DNA of 64,000 nucleotides from a virus: positions 146,957-210,956 of the IMG/VR virus record IMGVR_UViG_3300034101_004588; one strand, 5' to 3'. The first letter of the stretch is position 1, and every line of letters starts with the position of its first letter. The notes below the pieces were generated by a model. It was not told the origin of the DNA and searched no databases. It saw only the letters and a program-made list of their open reading frames with translations. Below are positions 14,273-21,230 of the stretch, one piece after another. The translations under genes and the position numbers were made by a program.

Positions 14273-14664
14273 GAAGGGCGTGTTTTTGTCCCGGAAACCG
14301 AAGGCGTCCCAACTTAATGTGTACCGGTTTTGTTATCACGCTAATCACCCGATTGGTGCGCATCAACATCATTGAGAGGCGTTCCGGGTCTACTATAATA
14401 TTTAGTTAGTATTTGAAGAGTTTTGCTCCGGAAATTGTCTCTTCTTCAACGAGACCGGGCATGGAGCCCGGAATCATCCGTCTAGCCTGTATTGAATCTA
14501 ATGCATGGAGTCATAGTTTTACGCAGCCTGACTCGTCCAGCAACAGTAAGAAAGTCCCAACACACTAACAGGCAAAGACTATCTTACCTGGATCTGGTTT
14601 ATTTGCTGCTGCCAGATCCGTTATCTTTATACTATAGCAATATTTTATATTTGCAAATAGAAAA
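14273..14664 (-). ncRNA. about 390-nt highly structured non-coding region
   Basis: No credible gene on either strand, but dense inverted repeats: GGATCTGG/CCAGATCC, GTAAGATAGTC/GACTTTCTTAC (one mismatch), GAGTCA/TGACTC, CCGGGC/GCCCGG, GTCTC/GAGAC, CCCGGAA/TTCCGGG (14290-14388), CACC/GGTG, and a longer-range GCCTGT/ACAGGC. It fits exactly between tRNA-Cys and tRNA-Ile. Large ornate RNAs (GOLLD, ROOL) occur beside phage tRNA arrays; this could be one of that kind or a new one. RNase P RNA and group I intron were considered and not supported. Ends are taken from the flanking tRNAs. Confidence 0.5.
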
Positions 14665-14741
14665 TGGAGTATCGGGTCAGACTTGCACTGACTAATGAAA
14701 GTTTTGCAGACTATCGCTTCGACTACTTTAGCTTCCGATAC
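14665..14741 (-). tRNA. tRNA-Cys (GCA)
   Basis: Acceptor GTATCGG/CCGATAC, anticodon loop CTGCAAA (GCA), T-arm GTCAG-TGCAAGT-CTGAC, discriminator U (the Cys identity base), encoded CCA. D-loop AAAGTAGTCGA lacks GG, and T-loop position 55 is G, so it belongs to the A18/G55 group while keeping T54 and A58. Confidence 0.9.
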
Positions 14742-14751
14742 TTTAAAATGA

Positions 14752-14821
14752 GCCTAGTGACAGAATCGAACTGACGTCAGATGATTACAAATCAACCGTT
14801 TTACCATTAAACTAACCAGGC
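14752..14821 (-). tRNA. tRNA-Thr (UGU)
   Basis: Acceptor GCCTGGT/ACTAGGC, D-arm GTTT-AATGGTA-AAAC, anticodon loop TTTGTAA (TGT), T-loop TTCGATT. One mismatch in each of the anticodon and T stems. Discriminator U, no CCA. Confidence 0.88.
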
Positions 14822-14828
14822 ATAAAAT

Positions 14829-14898
14829 GCGAGTACTCGGTAATGCTCCGAGGCCTAAAACTTGGCAAGCTTCCGTTCTACTATTAAACTATACCCGC
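14829..14898 (-). tRNA. tRNA-Gly (GCC) with A18/G55 loops
   Basis: Acceptor GCGGGTA/TACTCGC, D-arm GTTT-AATAGTA-GAAC, anticodon loop TTGCCAA (GCC), T-arm CTCGG-AGCATTA-CCGAG, discriminator A, no CCA. D-loop lacks GG, T-loop AGCATTA. Confidence 0.89.
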
Positions 14899-14985
14899 TT
14901 AAATTATATACACCTCTGAGTTACCTCACCCACGGAATTCACGGTGGTTGTTTTGGTGATTCAGGTTCACCTCCCATAAAACCTT

Positions 14986-15062
14986 TAAAATTAAAAACCC
15001 GCTTTCCATTTTATTGGAATAAGCGGGTTTAGTTGACAATAAAAATGTACAAACCCGCTAGA
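14986..15062 (-). terminator. attenuator-like terminator upstream of the tRNA array
   Basis: Minus-strand order: segment 1 AGCGGGTTT (15051-15059), segment 2 AAACCCGCTT (15021-15030), segment 3 AAGCGGGTTT (14995-15004) followed by a U-tract. Segment 2 can pair with 1 or with 3; only 2:3 makes a terminator (with extra TTCCA/TGGAA pairs). This is the mutually exclusive layout of transcription attenuators. It lies between the tmRNA-side genes and tRNA-Gly(GCC). A further small hairpin GGTGA/TCACC follows at about 14960-14980. The rest of 14899-14985 and 15063-15161 holds no gene I can support. Confidence 0.55.
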
Positions 15063-15161
15063 CACTCCAACAAAGTCTTCGTGGACTTGTTGAAATTGCA
15101 TTGCTGGTTGTTGTATGAATTTTCATTGAATGTAATATTATTTATCTTTTATATGAGAATT

Positions 15162-15332
15162 TCAAGCAAATTTTATATATTTTTTTAAGATATAAGATTC
15201 TTTTGATAGGTGATGTAATTTAATAATGTAATAATCTATTGTTTCTCCTATCACAATCACTATATTTCCTTTTACAAAAGGTTTTACATCTTCTATAATC
15301 AAAGCTTGTTTATATGGAAGATTTTTATTCAT
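15162..15332 (-). CDS. unknown small protein, 56 aa
   Basis: ATG at 15330-15332, overlapping the end of 15325-15510 by 8 nt. Starts MNKNLPYKQALIIEDVKPF and has a strand-rich middle (GNIVIVIGETIDYYIIKL), resembling a short OB/SH3-like beta barrel. No signal peptide. Not recognised. Probably coupled to the upstream gene. Confidence 0.55.
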   Translation of the reverse strand: MNKNLPYKQALIIEDVKPFVKGNIVIVIGETIDYYIIKLHHLSKESYILKKYIKFA

Positions 15333-15510
15333 TAAAAATTTGAGATATTAAATCTATTAATCTTTTTTCATTTTTAGTAGCTATTTGTATAGCTGCTAAT
15401 TGTTTTACTGCTTTTTCTTTAGTCGGAAAGGGTTTTTTACTAAAACATTTAGAACTATTTTTTTTACAAACCTTATAACCAGAATTTATTTTACGTATAG
15501 TATATGGCAT
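15325..15510 (-). CDS. small basic phage protein, 61 aa
   Basis: Starts MPYTIRKINSGYKVCKKNSS; the pattern with SKKPFPTKEKAVKQLAA is a tiny domain seen in many large marine and T4-like phages (function unknown). The C-terminus ends in a helix QIFNE. Located 31 nt downstream of the tmRNA. Confidence 0.65.
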   Translation of the reverse strand: MPYTIRKINSGYKVCKKNSSKCFSKKPFPTKEKAVKQLAAIQIATKNEKRLIDLISQIFNE

Positions 15511-15541
15511 ATTATTATTTATAGTAAAATAGAAAGGAAGA

Positions 15542-15996
15542 GGAGATGAGGGGACTCGAACCCCTGTCCAAATACTTTACACTAAAAGGTCTACATGTTT
15601 AAGTGTCTTTAGCATTTCAGCCACCATACGGTGACGAAGACTTTAGGCTGCTTGGCGACACTAACCGAGTTTTTAGTCTGCCTATAGACATTACCGCACA
15701 TCTACAAACGGAGGATTCTTTTTGTTACGTTGATACAGTCCACAATTCAACTACCTCTGCATATCAATATAACCTTAGAGGATCTGGTTATAAGGACCTT
15801 AGGCTGCTAAGAGATACTCTTCTTCAACACCACCGAGGAACTCGGAAGCATTGTTGAAGATATACTCGGCTTCAGCCAAGATAGCATCAGTATTATCTTC
15901 TGCTTTTAGTTTTTTGATCTGCTTTTTACGAGGCCAGCTGATCAACCTCGACATGCACTCTTAGTTTCAACTATTTGTCGAAACCAGTACATCCCC
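15542..15996 (-). ncRNA. ssrA: tmRNA (trans-translation RNA) with long tag
   Basis: 5' end GGGGATGTACTGGTTTCGAC and 3' T-arm AGGGG-TTCGAGT-CCCCT plus acceptor CATCTCC match tmRNA; the acceptor GGGGATG/CATCTCC closes the tRNA-like domain. Downstream of the conserved GCCTCGTAAAAAGC block, alignment with E. coli puts the resume codon at GCA 15901-15903. From there an open frame of 34 codons runs to TAA at 15799-15801 and ends EEEYLLAA, the canonical C-terminal proteolysis signal. At 455 nt it is longer than most tmRNAs. Discriminator appears to be U and CCA is not encoded. It would rescue stalled ribosomes with host SmpB and mark peptides. Confidence 0.88.
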
Positions 15997-16009
15997 GAAT
16001 TTTCAAAGA

Positions 16010-16774
16010 TCAAACTTCCATTGAAGGTATTGAATGTCCACCCATAGGATTGCTTGTCGCTTCCTGTGGTTTTGGAGCACCTGCTACTTCGTATATAGAT
16101 TTTCTAACACTATCTAAATCTGTAATAAAATAATCTGTTCCGTTTATATTAATAGCTGCAATACTGTCTATGCTAATAATTCTTGGTTCTATTCCTTTTT
16201 CCACTCCTTGATAAGATGCTGAACCTTTAGAAGGAGATTTATATTGAGATACTTCATCTTTATTGGTTACTTCAAAGTCTGAAGATGAATTGGGATTTTC
16301 TTTATTAGCTTTAACCAACACTGGTGAAAAACTAGCAGATATAGCAACCGGAAGATACCGTAAATAAATCTGTCCTTCTTTTTGGCGCAAAGAGGTACTA
16401 CCTTCTACATCATCATAAACACTTTTTTGAGCAACAAAATCTGTTGTTTTTCCTTCTCTTTCTCTTTGACGATTAACAGCTGCTGTATAATCAAAACCAA
16501 TTTGTCCATTGACTTGAGATACTTTAGCAAAATATGCTTTACCATGTTTTAAACCCGGCAAAACAAATGAAGGAGAAGGTGCTTTGTTGCTAGACTCTCT
16601 AGTAACTTGAGTAACACTAAAGAAGTTAGTTCCTTTGTGTTTTTGTTCTACCTCTTTAATAATATTAATCAATTCTGATTTAGTGATATTACCTTGCTTT
16701 TCTGGTGTTGATGATATGCCGTAAGCCATTTCGTTGTATACCCTTTCTAGTAGTATGTGATCTTTATTTTTCAT
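16010..16774 (-). CDS. unknown protein with capsid-targeting-like N-terminus, 254 aa
   Basis: Starts MKNKDHILLERVYNEMAYG, nearly identical to the KDQILLE start of the expanded family. LLE at residues 8-10 is a prohead-protease-type site. The body is Ser/Lys rich with two beta-rich stretches (ISASFSPVLVKAN; IAININGTDYFITDL). Likely packaged in the head; its activity is unknown. Lies 14 nt from the tmRNA 5' end and follows the phosphoesterase gene. Confidence 0.65.
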   Translation of the reverse strand: MKNKDHILLERVYNEMAYGISSTPEKQGNITKSELINIIKEVEQKHKGTNFFSVTQVTRESSNKAPSPSFVLPGLKHGKAYFAKVSQVNGQIGFDYTAAVNRQREREGKTTDFVAQKSVYDDVEGSTSLRQKEGQIYLRYLPVAISASFSPVLVKANKENPNSSSDFEVTNKDEVSQYKSPSKGSASYQGVEKGIEPRIISIDSIAAININGTDYFITDLDSVRKSIYEVAGAPKPQEATSNPMGGHSIPSMEV

Positions 16775-16795
16775 GATTATACTACTTATACCGGG

Positions 16796-17899
16796 TCAAC
16801 TCACGCTTAAAGTTTTACCTAATGTCGTAATTGTAGCTTTTTTATTAGATACAATAACTGTCTCTACTCCTACATTATCATCATTATAGTTAATAATAGA
16901 AAACCCGTTTTGCCAATTGGCAGCAGATGCGTAAATGGGTTTTAAATCACAAGCACATCCATTTTCATAAACCCTAACAACTTTTTCTTTTTGAGTTCCT
17001 ATGCTCGGAATTCTTTGAGCTGTCATGCCTGTACGATGAGTGTGATTTGCCATAATAGAAGTAAACCATTTTTCAAATAATCCACGAGCAGAATAACCAC
17101 CATGGCGTCTGACTACATCTCCATGCATAACTATAAAACCTGGAGCTACTTCTACATAGTCAACTAATTTAACTCTACTCCATTCTTGGGTAGGTAAGAA
17201 TACAGAAGCATAAGAAAGTTTTTCTTTAATTTCTGCTATATCTGCTATTTCACCAATACGGTCACTTAGATACCTCCACCATCTTCCTTCGTTTCCGTCA
17301 CCAGAGTGATTAGCATTTGTCTCATAAATTTTGCTTTGATAAGGAGCTGTAACATCATGAATCAATTTTAAAAATTTATGATATTGCTCCCTTTCTGCTG
17401 ATAATGAATAAAAATGTCTTACATCTTTTGGATATCTACTAATAGCAAACATATCTAAGGTGTCTCCGTTAAGAATAATAGTTTCCGGTTTAACCTCCTG
17501 AATTGTTTGAATAAAAATGTCTAAAACATTCCAGTCTTCACTTCCAAAATGGATATCTCCAATAACCATAGCTGTTTTAGTAGCTTGAGCATTAACTGTT
17601 GGTTTTGGAGGAGCTGGATAATGAATAGGAGCCAATTGAGATATAAAATCTTTTAAATCTTCAAATCTCTCTTCTTCTTTAATAATAGGAATGTGCAAAT
17701 ATGGCACAGGTGTATCATGTGAAGGAACAATCACAGCTGAAGGGTTATGTCTCTTGCGATCTGTAACCCAATCCCAAACGGTTGATCTCTTAGCTCCTAA
17801 AAGATCGGCTATTTCTTTAAAGGTGTAACCTTCTTGTTTTAGCTCTTTAGCTTTTGTTTTTAGATAGCTATGCTGTTCTTTATTTTTTTGCATTTTCAT
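16796..17899 (-). CDS. calcineurin-like metallophosphoesterase with N-terminal HTH, 367 aa
   Basis: Residues about 9-48 form a helix-turn-helix of the Hin-recombinase/terminase-small-subunit type (YTFKEIADLLGAKRSTVWDWV). From about 108 the phosphoesterase motifs follow in order: GDIHFGSED, NGDTLDMF, NANHSG, MHGDVV, MANHTHRTG. All metal ligands are present. The HTH plus nuclease/phosphatase fusion suggests DNA or RNA binding with phosphoester hydrolysis. The role in the phage is unknown. Confidence 0.8.
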   Translation of the reverse strand: MKMQKNKEQHSYLKTKAKELKQEGYTFKEIADLLGAKRSTVWDWVTDRKRHNPSAVIVPSHDTPVPYLHIPIIKEEERFEDLKDFISQLAPIHYPAPPKPTVNAQATKTAMVIGDIHFGSEDWNVLDIFIQTIQEVKPETIILNGDTLDMFAISRYPKDVRHFYSLSAEREQYHKFLKLIHDVTAPYQSKIYETNANHSGDGNEGRWWRYLSDRIGEIADIAEIKEKLSYASVFLPTQEWSRVKLVDYVEVAPGFIVMHGDVVRRHGGYSARGLFEKWFTSIMANHTHRTGMTAQRIPSIGTQKEKVVRVYENGCACDLKPIYASAANWQNGFSIINYNDDNVGVETVIVSNKKATITTLGKTLSVS

Positions 17900-17935
17900 A
17901 TGATATATTTTTTATAGGAAAAATCAACTTTTTTA

Positions 17936-18178
17936 TCACCAAAACCAAATTTCAACATTTGAAGTATAATGTGGTGGTTTATCTAAACTGGCCATGTCAC
18001 TGAGTATTCCAGTTGTAAAATATATAGGTGTGTTTTTATATTCTGTATTATATTTCATTCGAGGGTAATGTTTTACCTTTTTAATACCATTAATATGGGT
18101 TGCTTCTATTTCTCCTTCTATTTGTAGATTTTTACATCCAACCAAAGCCATCATCAACAGGCTTAGAAAAAATTTCAT
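17936..18178 (-). CDS. small lipoprotein, 80 aa
   Basis: Starts MKFFLSLLMMALVGCKNLQ: signal peptide with lipobox LVGC, Cys at residue 15. The mature part is about 66 residues with several Tyr/His and ends EIWFW. Overlaps the following gene start by 4 nt. Possible roles are an outer spanin or superinfection exclusion; neither is shown by sequence. Confidence 0.7.
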   Translation of the reverse strand: MKFFLSLLMMALVGCKNLQIEGEIEATHINGIKKVKHYPRMKYNTEYKNTPIYFTTGILSDMASLDKPPHYTSNVEIWFW

Positions 18179-18444
18179 AATTTATATATTTTAACTTTAC
18201 AATCTTTTGTGCCTTTAATCAACCGGTGATATTCACCTTTTGGTATAAAAATCTGCCCTTCAAATTTTTGTGGTAATTTATTATCAAATTGAATTAACCA
18301 ATCCGTAGATTCTACAGATTCAACTAATCTGTCTTCATCATCAAAATGCCATTGTAAATCTTCTTCGTCAACTTTTTCGGAAAAATCTCTAACTACACAT
18401 TTATCTGATAAAAGTTTTTCTTTGAATGGATATTTTTTTACCAT
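18175..18444 (-). CDS. unknown conserved-looking acidic phage protein, 89 aa
   Basis: Residues 28-38 read EDLQWHFDDED, followed by TDWLIQFDNKLP and IPKGEYHRLIKGTKD, a pattern I associate with small structural-region proteins of T4-like marine phages. No catalytic motif. Overlaps both neighbours by 4-7 nt, so it is part of a tight operon 17936-19213. Confidence 0.65.
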   Translation of the reverse strand: MVKKYPFKEKLLSDKCVVRDFSEKVDEEDLQWHFDDEDRLVESVESTDWLIQFDNKLPQKFEGQIFIPKGEYHRLIKGTKDCKVKIYKL

Positions 18445-19010
18445 GTACGAGATGATTTAAGACCTAACGCTTTACGATATCGATGAATATTACAAGACCA
18501 GTAACCAGCTTTTGTTCTGTCTTTTTTCTGAGAACATTTATGTCTTGCTGTAAACGATTTTGCTCTGGCTTTGCTGGTATTACGTACTCTCATGTTTGGA
18601 TCACCAAACGTGACTTTTTTAATAGAACCTTTTGGTGTTTTAACATAAACCGCAAATTTTTTAGGACCACCCGGAGTTCGAAATGGTTTATTTAATTTAA
18701 CCTTTTTTCCATGGTGAACTGCTTCTATCATTAAATCTTCTTCTTCAAATAAAGGAGCGTCTAAATAAACTTCTCTGCCTTCGTATATAGCCTTTTCCCC
18801 GATATCTGTTTCTAAAATTTCTGCATCTTCGTCAGATAATTTTAATTCTCCTTTGTAATACAAATTTTTAGCTTCTTTAATAATCTCAAAAAATTTATCT
18901 GAATATATTCTAAATACGTTATCGCAGAGAGTTTGATTATTTTCTATAACATATTGTAACTCTTTTGAAATTTTATTGTCTTGTAATTTAAAATATTCTG
19001 AAAATTTCAT
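18438..19010 (-). CDS. basic virion-type protein, 190 aa
   Basis: N-terminal half is acidic and helical; the C-terminal half is basic and contains GKKVKLNKPFRTPGGPKKF, VYVKTPKG, VTFGDPNMRVRN and a Cys/Lys segment (ARHKCSQKKDRTKAGYWSCN). This arrangement resembles a conserved protein encoded beside head genes of T4-like cyanophages. The clustered Cys may bind a metal. Probably head-associated. Confidence 0.65.
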   Translation of the reverse strand: MKFSEYFKLQDNKISKELQYVIENNQTLCDNVFRIYSDKFFEIIKEAKNLYYKGELKLSDEDAEILETDIGEKAIYEGREVYLDAPLFEEEDLMIEAVHHGKKVKLNKPFRTPGGPKKFAVYVKTPKGSIKKVTFGDPNMRVRNTSKARAKSFTARHKCSQKKDRTKAGYWSCNIHRYRKALGLKSSRTW

Positions 19011-19045
19011 TTTGTTTATTTTAAAATAAATCTATTAATAAGCAC

Positions 19046-19213
19046 TTATTTCTTTTTACCCCAGTTTTTAGCTCCTTTTTTGCGACATTTTGCTAAAGCT
19101 CCTGCTGCATAATAAGAAGGCCATGCTCCAGATTTTTGGTATTTTCTTTTTACTTTTTTATAACAAGCATCTTTTTCTTCTAAAACTAATTTTATTAGGT
19201 TATTTAAATTCAT
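19046..19213 (-). CDS. small basic protein with protease-site-like N-terminus, 54+ aa
   Basis: Start at ATG 19211-19213 overlaps the upstream stop (TAATG). Begins MNLNNLIKLVLEEKD with LVLE at residues 9-12, then a basic domain YQKSGAWPSYYAAGALAKCR...GAKNWG that recurs in small proteins of large phages. Candidate head-packaged DNA-binding protein. Confidence 0.65.
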   Translation of the reverse strand: MNLNNLIKLVLEEKDACYKKVKRKYQKSGAWPSYYAAGALAKCRKKGAKNWGKKK

Positions 19214-19815
19214 TATGATTTTATTAAATTTGCTTGTGCTGTCCAAAAATAGGTTTCTCCAGTGGCTCCATTAACTTTTATCCTAAAGAAATTTGGAGAA
19301 TCAACAACTACATTAGCATCTACTGACGTGTTGTCTCTGGCATGTATTATCTTAGTAGGAGTGCCTACTAGTTCTGTAATAGATCCAGATGTTGATCTTC
19401 TTTTAACGGATCCGGAGAATTCAAAAAAAGCAGTATCTCTGCTACTAGCACTACTACGACCTATAAGGTGTATTTTATAATTCCAGGAATCTCCTAAATT
19501 TAAAGTCATGTCTGCTCCGTCTTTAGTTAATAAAGTAGTTAAAGTTGTTCCTGTAGCTGAACCTCTTAAAATTAAAATTTCTGATACATAAGTAGCATCA
19601 CCAAAAATAACCGGGGTTTCTGCGTATAAAGTTCCATCTACAGTTAAATCGTTTTTAATTTCTGCATAAGGAAGATTTAAAAATACTGTAGATAAAGCAA
19701 TTTTAAAGGTGTCTGGATTATCAAAAGTTCCAAAATTTGCTGGGATAACCCCTGTATTAAAAGCATTACCTATATAAGGAGGTAATTGACTAATTTTTTT
19801 AGATGCTGTAGCCAT
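19213..19815 (-). CDS. tail or baseplate-associated fibre protein, 200 aa
   Basis: Starts MATASKKISQLPPYIGNAF, a fibre-type N-terminus (compare 53223-54095, which begins MAGLKLSQMTPVSD). Beta-rich, Thr/Ser/Asn-rich, no helices predicted by eye. CATAAATA (19822-19829, minus) lies just upstream. Likely virion surface. Confidence 0.6.
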   Translation of the reverse strand: MATASKKISQLPPYIGNAFNTGVIPANFGTFDNPDTFKIALSTVFLNLPYAEIKNDLTVDGTLYAETPVIFGDATYVSEILILRGSATGTTLTTLLTKDGADMTLNLGDSWNYKIHLIGRSSASSRDTAFFEFSGSVKRRSTSGSITELVGTPTKIIHARDNTSVDANVVVDSPNFFRIKVNGATGETYFWTAQANLIKS

Positions 19816-19824
19816 TATTAATAT

Positions 19825-20208
19825 TTATGGACGTTGAGGTGGATAATCTTTATGATATCGTTCTAAATATGTAGTTCTTTCTGATATTTGATCTAATTGT
19901 TTTTGTAAGCCAGATACTACTGTATTGTAACCCTTCAACTGTTCTGCATATACTAACTGGGTTTGCATTATATTTTCCAATTTGCTTTGAGTTAATTCAA
20001 ATTGAGTTTGTAAAAAATTTTCTTGTTTGTCTAAATAGGTTTGAAATTTATCTTGTCTCAAATAAGTGGATTCCATCCACAGTGTATAATACCCAACAGC
20101 TAAAAAGGTTATAATAACAAAAATAGGTTTGATTACAACACTAATAAAAGCTCGATGACGAGTTTCGAATTTATTAAATTTGGATATAAAATCTGATGAT
20201 TCACTCAT
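19825..20208 (-). CDS. membrane protein with periplasmic coiled coil, 127 aa
   Basis: Cytoplasmic basic start, one transmembrane helix at about residues 26-46 (VIKPIFVIITFLAVGYYTLW), then a long heptad-rich coiled coil (QDKFQTYLDKQENFLQTQFE...). Topology matches inner-membrane spanins (Rz-like) and also phage membrane organisers. No outer spanin overlaps it, so lysis is only a possibility. Confidence 0.65.
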   Translation of the reverse strand: MSESSDFISKFNKFETRHRAFISVVIKPIFVIITFLAVGYYTLWMESTYLRQDKFQTYLDKQENFLQTQFELTQSKLENIMQTQLVYAEQLKGYNTVVSGLQKQLDQISERTTYLERYHKDYPPQRP

Positions 20209-20253
20209 ATACTTCTAACAAAATATACTTATAAATCGTTTATCCAGATTTAT

Positions 20254-20394
20254 TTAAAAATTTAAAAATTTAAAAAAATTCTTAATTTTTTCTTTAAAAG
20301 AAGTTTTTTTATTTTTCTTAACAGTCTTTTTAATAATGATTTCTTCTGTTACTGTTTTTCCATCTCTATAGGTTCTTTTTTTGCTATATTTCAT
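20254..20394 (-). CDS. tiny Lys-rich protein, 46 aa
   Basis: ATG at 20392-20394, stop 20254-20256. Starts MKYSKKRTYRDGKTVTEEI, ends with KIKNFFKFLNF. About one third Lys/Arg. Sits between two membrane-protein genes. Supported by uninterrupted frame and spacing; function unknown. Confidence 0.5.
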   Translation of the reverse strand: MKYSKKRTYRDGKTVTEEIIIKKTVKKNKKTSFKEKIKNFFKFLNF

Positions 20395-20395
20395 A

Positions 20396-21217
20396 TTAAT
20401 TTCTGTATTTAGCTCCAGTTTTAAAAATTTTATTTATTTTATTAATGATAGTTTCGTCTTTTTCATCCGAGATTTCTTTTTTATTGTTTCTATTAATTGC
20501 TATATTATAAGCCAAAACCAAAGCGATTGCTAAAGGATCAAACACAACAATAATTGCCAAGGTAAACCATTTAACAATTGTGTTGATGTCTGTTCCGAAA
20601 AGTTCTGCTGCATATTTGAGAGTTCCAATATCTTTTTGTTTTCCGCTTTGTTTTTGTGCTTCCAATGTTTGCAAATCGAGAGCTTTAATTTCATCAAATA
20701 TCTGATTCATTCTTCCTCTAGCTTGTGATATTTCTTCTCCTGCCGCTTTAATGTCTTCATAGACAGGTGCTGCTGCTCTACGAGACATTGATGGAAGTCT
20801 TTGTTCTTGTGAAAGGCGAGATTGATTTAATGTTTCAACCCGCGTGTTTAATGATTCTAATTCCTTTTCTAGTATCGCTTTTTGCGATACCAAAAATTCT
20901 TGTTGTGTTTCTGCTTGAGAATATTCAATAAGACTTGTTTGATATGCGGATGTCAAAAATCCAAAAATACCCATTGATGTAATTCCCATCAAAGTTAAAA
21001 TGGCAACAAGAATATAAGTTTTTAACAACAGATTAGTCTTGTGCCAATATCGATAAAGAAAACTTGTTGCTACAAGCTTACCGACTTCCAAAGCTCCTGC
21101 CATGACAAGAACAGAAATAAATGCTCCTGCATAGAGTGTAGCAATACCATAAACGGAAAAATATGCTGCAACACCAGCAATAACAAATGCGGTTAACGCT
21201 AAAATACCTACGAACAT
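20396..21217 (-). CDS. multi-pass membrane protein with coiled-coil domain, 273 aa
   Basis: Helices at about residues 3-20, 29-52 and 65-88, then a coiled coil of about 100 residues (QKAILEKELESLNTRVETLN) and a fourth helix at about 217-240 (TLAIIVVFDPLAIALVLAYN). GATAAATA lies 11 nt upstream. Together with 19825-20208 it could build a membrane complex during infection. No family named with confidence. Confidence 0.65.
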   Translation of the reverse strand: MFVGILALTAFVIAGVAAYFSVYGIATLYAGAFISVLVMAGALEVGKLVATSFLYRYWHKTNLLLKTYILVAILTLMGITSMGIFGFLTSAYQTSLIEYSQAETQQEFLVSQKAILEKELESLNTRVETLNQSRLSQEQRLPSMSRRAAAPVYEDIKAAGEEISQARGRMNQIFDEIKALDLQTLEAQKQSGKQKDIGTLKYAAELFGTDINTIVKWFTLAIIVVFDPLAIALVLAYNIAINRNNKKEISDEKDETIINKINKIFKTGAKYRN

Positions 21218-21230
21218 AACTATCTAATAT

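Noticed and set aside
14273-14664. RNase P RNA, second tmRNA or group I intron
   Set aside because: Isolated look-alikes (TCCGGGCTCCAT, AAGATAGTC, GGCTAGACGGATGAT) occur, but not in the required order or with the required pairing partners.
14224-14695. Two plus-strand open frames (14224-14409 and 14492-14695)
   Set aside because: They cross tRNA-Ile, the structured RNA and tRNA-Cys; no coding character.
14992-15104. 36-codon minus-strand frame through the attenuator as an ordinary gene
   Set aside because: It overlaps the terminator completely. It is considered only as a possible leader peptide.
15603-15857. Open frame of 84 codons on the plus strand
   Set aside because: It lies antisense inside the tmRNA, whose ends, T arm and tag frame are clear on the minus strand.
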